A stretch of 5,056 nt of DNA from Syntrophales bacterium (lineage in GTDB: Bacteria > Desulfobacterota > Syntrophia > Syntrophales > UBA5619): assembly GCA_023229765.1 (NCBI GenBank), contig JALNYO010000073.1, positions 1 through 5,056 on the forward strand, written 5' to 3'. A program made the translations under genes and the position numbers. Below the pieces are notes generated by a model. That model saw only the letters and a list, made by a program, of their open reading frames with translations, ran no database searches and had not been told where the DNA came from. Shown piece after piece: positions 5,015 through 5,056 of this stretch; position 1 is the stretch's first letter; the number at the start of each line of letters is the position of its first letter.

Positions 5015-5056
5015 GTGTGCCACGAATGCACTGAAAGGGAGTAATCCGGGAAGTGC
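5015..5056 (+). mobile_element. 5' end of a third group II intron, directly in tandem (partial)
   Basis: GTGTGCCACGAA repeats the first 12 bases of the inner intron. Over all 42 visible bases I count 32 identities without gaps against 3151-3192. It is therefore a related but distinct intron, not a recent copy. It follows the 3' end of the inner intron with no exon base between. Whether it is full-length or a fragment cannot be seen, as the window ends here. If complete, the expected RT exon (rest of the Cys codon, then RT6) should follow its own domain VI. Confidence 0.8.

Larger units (their letters stand above)
1954..5056 (+). mobile_element. Group IIC intron of the attC-targeting type, interrupted and running off the window
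   Basis: A retroelement consisting of a self-splicing ribozyme with a reverse transcriptase gene in domain IV. The 5' end (GTGTACGCCCGG) and the following GGGGTGAAAGTCCCC hairpin closely match IIC introns such as the Oceanobacillus iheyensis intron. So does the conserved stretch 2305-2323 (GTCAGCAGAGGCCATAGTA). It sits directly after an attC hairpin, on the strand opposite to the cassette genes, as described for IIC-attC introns. Its RT gene (from 2445) is broken at 3150 by other introns. The rest of the RT, domains V and VI and the 3' end lie beyond position 5056. The 5' border could shift by one or two bases. Confidence 0.85.

Noticed and set aside
1..5056. CRISPR array, tRNA, rRNA, transposase or integrase genes
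   Set aside because: I saw no repeat-spacer series, no cloverleaf or rRNA-like stretch, and no frame with transposase or tyrosine recombinase motifs.

Overview
The window looks like part of an integron cassette array from an environmental proteobacterium or a related lineage. The evidence is three attC-type recombination sites, cassette-sized minus-strand genes between them, and group II introns of types known from Proteobacteria. No taxon can be fixed from the sequence. No integrase, attI, rRNA or tRNA gene is visible.

Positions 1-1953 are the cassette array, read on the minus strand. From upstream (high coordinates) to downstream there are four parts. The first is an attC remnant (1896-1953) ending the previous cassette. 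The second is a cassette of about 1.43 kb with a cobalamin-binding-type radical SAM enzyme (584-1858) and its attC (462-551). The third is a cassette of about 0.4 kb with a 65-residue unknown protein (220-417) and its attC (66-128). The last is the first codons of a possible next cassette gene at the window edge. In two of the three attC sites the extra unpaired base lies on the arm expected for minus-strand cassettes.

From 1954 to the right edge everything is group II intron, on the plus strand. A group IIC intron of the attC-targeting kind starts at 1954, inside the attC of the preceding cassette and antisense to the cassette genes. Its reverse transcriptase gene starts at 2445 and is cut at 3150/3151, exactly at the codons for the catalytic YADD motif. 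The cut is made by a second, complete, non-IIC group II intron (3151-5014) with its own intact RT/maturase (3693-4940), domain V and domain VI. The base after its 3' end, 5015, begins a third intron. The first 42 bases of the third are about three-quarters identical to the 5' end of the second. The structure is therefore attC, then a IIC intron, then at least two tandem introns at one site in the RT gene.

Pairing can be read directly. Exon bases 3138-3142 (IBS2) and 3143-3150 (IBS1) encode Tyr-Ala-Asp-Asp. They pair with loop bases 3376-3380 (EBS2) and 3404-3411 (EBS1) in the second intron, so it appears to home on the most conserved coding motif of rival introns. Its own RT has a diverged FADD-coding sequence that would pair poorly. 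The host IIC RT should be made only if the inserted introns splice out. The tandem order suggests the third intron arrived before the second.
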